Shown here piece by piece: positions 5,306 to 6,408 of a DNA stretch of 6,408 nucleotides (position 1 is the first letter of the stretch; each line of letters opens with the position of its first letter). The stretch comes from JBHENN01 sp046262015 (GTDB taxonomy: Bacteria > Actinomycetota > CADDZG01 > WHSQ01). Under the pieces are notes generated by a model. That model was not told the DNA's origin and did not search any database. It was given only the letters and a program-made list of their open reading frames with translations. The DNA lies in assembly GCA_046262015.1 (NCBI GenBank), contig JBHENN010000079.1, positions 1 through 6,408 on the forward strand. The letters are read 5' to 3'. A program made the translations under genes and the position numbers.

Positions 5306-6408
5306 ATGAACATCGTCTTCAACGGCTCCGAGCGCCCGACGCTGGGAGTCGAGATCGAGGCCCAACTGGTGGATTCGTCCGGTGCCCTGGTGACGGAGCC
5401 GGCGGCGACCACGCTCCTGAGCGAGCTCGACGACCGCTTTTTCAAGCACGAGCTGCTCGAGTGCACCGTCGAGGTCATCACCGGCATCTGCGACAACGTC
5501 GGGGACGTCCGCAAGGATCTGGGCGGCAAGGTCGAGCAGCTGATCGAGACCGCCGAACGCCACGATTACCGGGTGCTGTGCGCCGGCACGCATCCCTTCT
5601 CCGCGTGGACCGATCAGACCGTCTCGCCGGACCCGCGCTACCACCGGCTGATCGAGGCGTGTCAGTGGACCGCTCGGCGCCTTCTGATCTTCGGGGTTCA
5701 CACCCACGTCGGCGTCGCGTCCGGCGAGCAGGCGATCGCCATCTCGAACAGCCTGGCGACGTTCATCCCGCACTTCCTCGCCCTGTCGACGTCGAGTCCC
5801 TTCTGGCACGGGCGCGACACCGGTCTCGCCTCGGCGCGTTCGAAGGTCTTCGAGTCGCTCCCAACCGCAGGCCTCCCCTACCAGCTCAAGAACTGGGGCG
5901 AGTTCCAGCGCTTCATGCGCACGCTGATCGGGGCCGGCACGATCCGCAGCATCCGCGAGGTGTGGTGGGACATCCGGCCCCACCCGAGCTTTGGCACCCT
6001 CGAGCTGCGCATCTGCGACGGCATCCCGACGATGGAGGAGACACTGTCGATCACCGCTCTGGCGCAGTCGCTGGTGGTGTGGCTGCAGGAGCGTTACTCC
6101 AGCGGCCTGGAGCTTCCCGAGCACCAGGCCTGGACGATCCGCGACAACAAGTGGCGGGCCGGTCGCTACGGGCTCGATGCCGAGATCATCCGGGACGAGG
6201 AGGGCAACCTCATCTCGCTGCGCCGTTCGATAGGCGATCTGGTCGAGCGCCTCGAGCCCTATGCGGAACGCCTGGATTGCCTCGAGGAGCTGCAGGGTGT
6301 GATGGCCATCGTCGACCGCGGGACCTCCTCGGTCCGTCAACGGGAGGTGTTCGAACGCACGGGCGACCTCGCCGCGGTGGTGGACTCGCTTGTGGACGAG
6401 CTGAAGCG
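5306..6408 (+). CDS. ybdK: YbdK-type carboxylate-amine ligase (glutamate-cysteine ligase family 2), 3' end cut by window
   Basis: The frame is open from the ATG at 5306 to the window edge (367 codons plus two bases, no stop). An in-frame TAG at 5270-5272 and the lack of other starts fix this ATG; the GGGGG run and AGG just before it are a modest ribosome binding site. The motifs are those of the family: T-L-G-V-E-I-E-A-Q-L-V-D (12-23), A-G-T-H-P-F-S-A-W (93-101), H-T-H-V-G-V-A-S-G (132-140), S-S-P-F-W-H-G-R-D-T-G (163-173), W-W-D-I-R-P-H-P-S-F-G-T-L-E-L-R (220-235) and N-K-W-R-A-G-R-Y-G-L-D-A (281-292). These follow the pattern I recall for E. coli YbdK, including G-x-E-x-E and H-x-H-V-G-x-A-S-G. 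YbdK has weak ATP-dependent glutamate-cysteine ligase activity and its true substrate is not settled, so a role in thiol synthesis is only a possibility. At about 370 residues for the family, only a short tail should be missing. It is transcribed divergently from the S15-like gene. Confidence 0.92.
   Translation, partial: MNIVFNGSERPTLGVEIEAQLVDSSGALVTEPAATTLLSELDDRFFKHELLECTVEVITGICDNVGDVRKDLGGKVEQLIETAERHDYRVLCAGTHPFSAWTDQTVSPDPRYHRLIEACQWTARRLLIFGVHTHVGVASGEQAIAISNSLATFIPHFLALSTSSPFWHGRDTGLASARSKVFESLPTAGLPYQLKNWGEFQRFMRTLIGAGTIRSIREVWWDIRPHPSFGTLELRICDGIPTMEETLSITALAQSLVVWLQERYSSGLELPEHQAWTIRDNKWRAGRYGLDAEIIRDEEGNLISLRRSIGDLVERLEPYAERLDCLEELQGVMAIVDRGTSSVRQREVFERTGDLAAVVDSLVDELK

Noticed and set aside
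5207..6340. A 377-codon minus-strand open frame opposite the YbdK-like gene
   Set aside because: The plus strand carries all motifs of the YbdK family in order across the same bases; the minus-strand frame has no recognisable features and is an antisense shadow.

Overview
The window (6,408 bases, very high GC, codons ending mostly in G or C, several GTG starts) looks like chromosomal DNA of an actinobacterium, probably a poorly characterised or environmental lineage. This rests on base composition, codon use and the style of the proteins, not on any marker gene. I see no rRNA, tRNA, CRISPR array, insertion sequence or phage gene. The content is mostly housekeeping or envelope-related.

Layout, left to right. 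(1) At 1-339 (+) is the 3' end of a gene for a probably exported low-complexity protein. It has two copies of an H-G-x-x-V-S-x-x-A-R motif followed by a Lys/Pro/Ala-rich tail. (2) At 438-1787 (+) is a long-form NfeD protein: a ClpP-class membrane serine protease with Ser/Lys dyad, five membrane segments and an OB-like C-terminal domain. (3) At 1873-2727 (+) is a stomatin/slipin (SPFH/band 7) protein, the classic partner and likely substrate of NfeD. (4) Convergent to these, on the minus strand, is a two-gene unit: an exported CocE/X-Pro dipeptidyl-peptidase-like (S15) protein at 3314-5119, then, 12 bases on, a small exported beta-rich protein at 2759-3301 whose ribosome binding site overlaps the upstream stop codon. 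(5) Divergent from the S15 gene, starting at 5306 (+) and running off the right edge, is a YbdK-type carboxylate-amine ligase (GCS2 family), nearly complete at 367 codons.

How they fit together. NfeD and stomatin form a known membrane quality-control pair and both expected catalytic residues are present. The S15-like gene and its small neighbour look translationally coupled and both are predicted to be exported, so they may act together outside the membrane. The YbdK-like ligase has no obvious functional link to the rest.

The most unusual observation is in the S15-like protein. The family nucleophile-elbow motif is kept except that the catalytic serine is alanine (codon 4697-4699), while the expected Asp, His and oxyanion Tyr are all present. 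If real, this is a secreted pseudo-hydrolase encoded with a small secreted companion, which could be a binding module rather than a peptidase/esterase. Lesser observations are direct repeats in the divergent promoter region, a hairpin between nfeD and the stomatin gene, a purine-only strip between convergent genes, and a three-codon mini-ORF that overlaps the nfeD start.
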